A DNA stretch of 64,000 nucleotides, taken from positions 193,925 through 257,924 of the forward strand of contig MPNW01000031.1 of NCBI GenBank assembly GCA_011800805.1, in the 5' to 3' direction. Origin of the DNA: Hirudo medicinalis (taxonomy: Eukaryota; Annelida; Clitellata; Hirudinida; Hirudinidae). Shown here piece after piece: positions 62,146 through 64,000 of the stretch. A program made the translations under genes and the position numbers. The notes under the pieces were generated by a model that was not told where the DNA came from, did no database searches, and worked only from the letters and a program-made list of their open reading frames with translations. The number at the start of each line of letters is the position of its first letter. Within the stretch, counting starts at the first letter, position 1.

Positions 62146-63959
62146 TCAAAAGAGTCTGCTTTTAATGGTAAATGCCACCATCAAGATGTCAAACAAAGTT
62201 AGCAAAAAGTCAGGGGAGATTCCGGGATTCCCACTTAATGGATCTTGTGTTCCTATTCCGTTGTTGGATTAAGACTATATTAATTGCTTTATTAGCGAAA
62301 TAAACATTTATTCAAATATGTAGTTGGCTGATGATTAGCAAGGGTCACTTATTTTAGTTTATGGAAAGACTTTGGCTTCCTCCCAAAAGCTACGTATCTG
62401 CTATTAATTGAAAGCTAAATACTCCAGTCTAAATAAGTATACCAAAATAAATAATGAATTAGGTGATCATCAGGTTGAAGAATGAAATAATTTGAGTTAC
62501 GATTCTAAAATAATATTCACTTAATGCTACAATATTATAGTATTGTGTTAGGTTGTTGTCTAAAAATGCCATAAAAACTGAATAAATTGCTTTCATTGAG
62601 TTTACCTGGCTTAGGTGCACTTTCCACTGTAGGCTTTGGTTTTGGAACCTCTACCAAATTTTATTAAAATTTGAAATTTATTAAAATTGAAACTATTAGT
62701 TAATAACTAATATATTGAAATAGTTAATTTTTGTTAGGGAACAAATTCACCCTTAGCCGGCTTCTTTGCCTTGATATTGGTGGTGGTGGTGGTGGTGCTG
62801 CTGCTGGTTGTTGTGGCTGTTTCTGTCGTTGTTGCTCCTAGGATGGTTTGCGGCTTGGTAATTCCAGTAGTTAAGTCGAAATTTTCCGTTGCTCCGGTTT
62901 CATCCATATCTGAGAATAAGTTGCGTATATTTAAACATACGTATATACTACATATATATTATTTATATATACTTATTATAATAAGTATATTAGTATTATA
63001 TTATAGTATTAGTATATATAAGTATTATCATTGTAATATACTTATTATAATTATCATAATTATTAATAATTAAGCATCCACGCAATAACAACAGTTTTAT
63101 AATGGCATCCTTTTTAAACTGATCAAATTCGAGGTTGTGTTTCAGACACTCACTCTCAACGAGGAGCTTAATAGTCCGCGAAACGATCCAAGAGAACGTG
63201 AAATTCTCGAGGTGGGCATCTAATATTAACCGGCAAATAAATTTTTGATGCCCTTCTTTGTCAAGAATGTGTGAAGCTTCCAAAATTAAGTCGACTTGGC
63301 GGGGACTGGGGATGAGTTCTTCTCGTTCTTGTAAAATATAATTTGAAGAGTCCACAATACTCATGTTCGCTAACATAGTTAGGTTTCCGCTCCAAAAGGT
63401 CACAAAACATTTCAGGGTGACACTATCTCCTACCGTGACACCATCAATCCTGCTGGCTGTAAACGACAGATCTTGTTCTGAAAAGTTAGGTACATTAAAA
63501 ATAAAAGACTCGATCATGCTATTATTGTTTTATTGTTTGTTCTCTGGAGAATGTAAGAAGCACTTACTCGTAACGAGTACGTAAAGGAGGGAATTTTCGC
63601 ATTTATAATAGCCTGTTCCACCTGGTTCTTCTATCGATGATTTGCCAGTCATTGGCATTTTTTCTTCAATTAGACCGTTGTATTTCCATTCTTCAGCGCA
63701 TTCAACGTAGTTATGCAAATTGACTCTCTCACCTAGCCTTACCGGTATTATATCCTTGCCTTTAGACAAAATTAACTAGATAAAATTTGTTGTTTATTAT
63801 CTCAAATTTTTATTAGAATTCAGTTATATCGAAATATTAAATGATAAGATAATTGTTTCAGAATAGGAAAGTTATGTTCTAACCAGTGTAGTTTCCGGCA
63901 AGCGATATGAGAACGCTGAGCAAGTCCAACAGAGTGTCCGCGTAAGATTTGGTCACCAT
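62146..63959 (-). CDS. Two-Ig-domain protein with Thr-rich stalk and C-terminal hydrophobic segment, cluster member C, 6 exons
   Basis: Exons read leftward: 63884-63959 (signal, TLLDLLSVLISLAGNYTG), 63568-63759 (short Ig unit: VECAEEWKYN, then TGYYKCENSLLYVLVTS), 63154-63477 (long Ig unit: TVGDSVTLKCFVTFWSG, then KFICRLILDA), 62751-62909, 62606-62650 and 62146-62252. All introns are phase 1; 903 nt, 300 aa. Exon 4 is a mucin-like stalk with runs of Thr and Ser (TETATTTSSSTTTTTT). Exon 5 is Pro/Lys-rich (VPKPKPTVESAPKP). The last exon ends DFLLTLFDILMVAFTIKSRL, a membrane-spanning length with a basic end, so the protein is likely anchored. The long Ig exon is 324 nt, identical to member B. More copies could lie beyond 64000. 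Confidence 0.8.
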
Positions 63960-64000
63960 ATTTGACTTTTTGAATATTCAATAAATCAAAAATTAATGAA

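Overview
This is nuclear DNA from an animal. It is AT-rich and holds densely packed, intron-rich protein genes with short introns, tRNA-derived SINE copies and small transposon remnants. All identifications rest on reading conserved motifs by eye and checking that splice phases agree; no database search was run. The gene content (an FGF8/17/18-like factor, RUFY3, SLC26A11, LIN7, tetraspanins) and the compact gene structure suit an invertebrate deuterostome. An ascidian-like animal is my best guess, but it is not proven.

Layout: 49-398 (+) last exon of an unknown gene; 628-6800 (+) NAGLU, lysosomal alpha-N-acetylglucosaminidase, 20 exons; 7934-10512 (-) CTDNEP1/Dullard phosphatase; 12133-13852 (-) CD151-like tetraspanin; 13853-18428 poorly resolved; 18429-22128 (-) RUFY3-like; 23190-28261 (-) SLC26A11-like anion transporter with an apparent one-base frameshift; 28262-31398 gene-poor; 31399-34052 (-) MGAT4 glycosyltransferase, head to head with LIN7 at 34357-35899 (+); 36955-39575 (-) DNAJC25; 40781-41040 a pentanucleotide array; 43057-46902 (+) a tetraspanin with a very long histidine-rich and cysteine-rich N-terminus; 48457-50262 (+) a further tetraspanin; 50749-54198 (-) an FGF8/17/18-like gene; 55474-63959 (-) three tandem paralogous genes for small two-immunoglobulin-domain proteins.

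The most interesting region is the last 8.5 kb. The three Ig genes share one exon plan (signal exon, short Ig-like exon, long Ig-like exon, then a variable set of linker or tail exons), and every intron is phase 1. The domain sequences have diverged strongly, and the C-termini differ: one is soluble and two have a hydrophobic tail. This looks like a lineage-specific, expanding family of secreted or surface recognition proteins. The array may continue past the right edge. Retroelement debris lies next to or inside these genes.

Most other genes are conserved housekeeping genes that are not functionally linked. Exon coordinates were derived by eye and may be off by one base in places.
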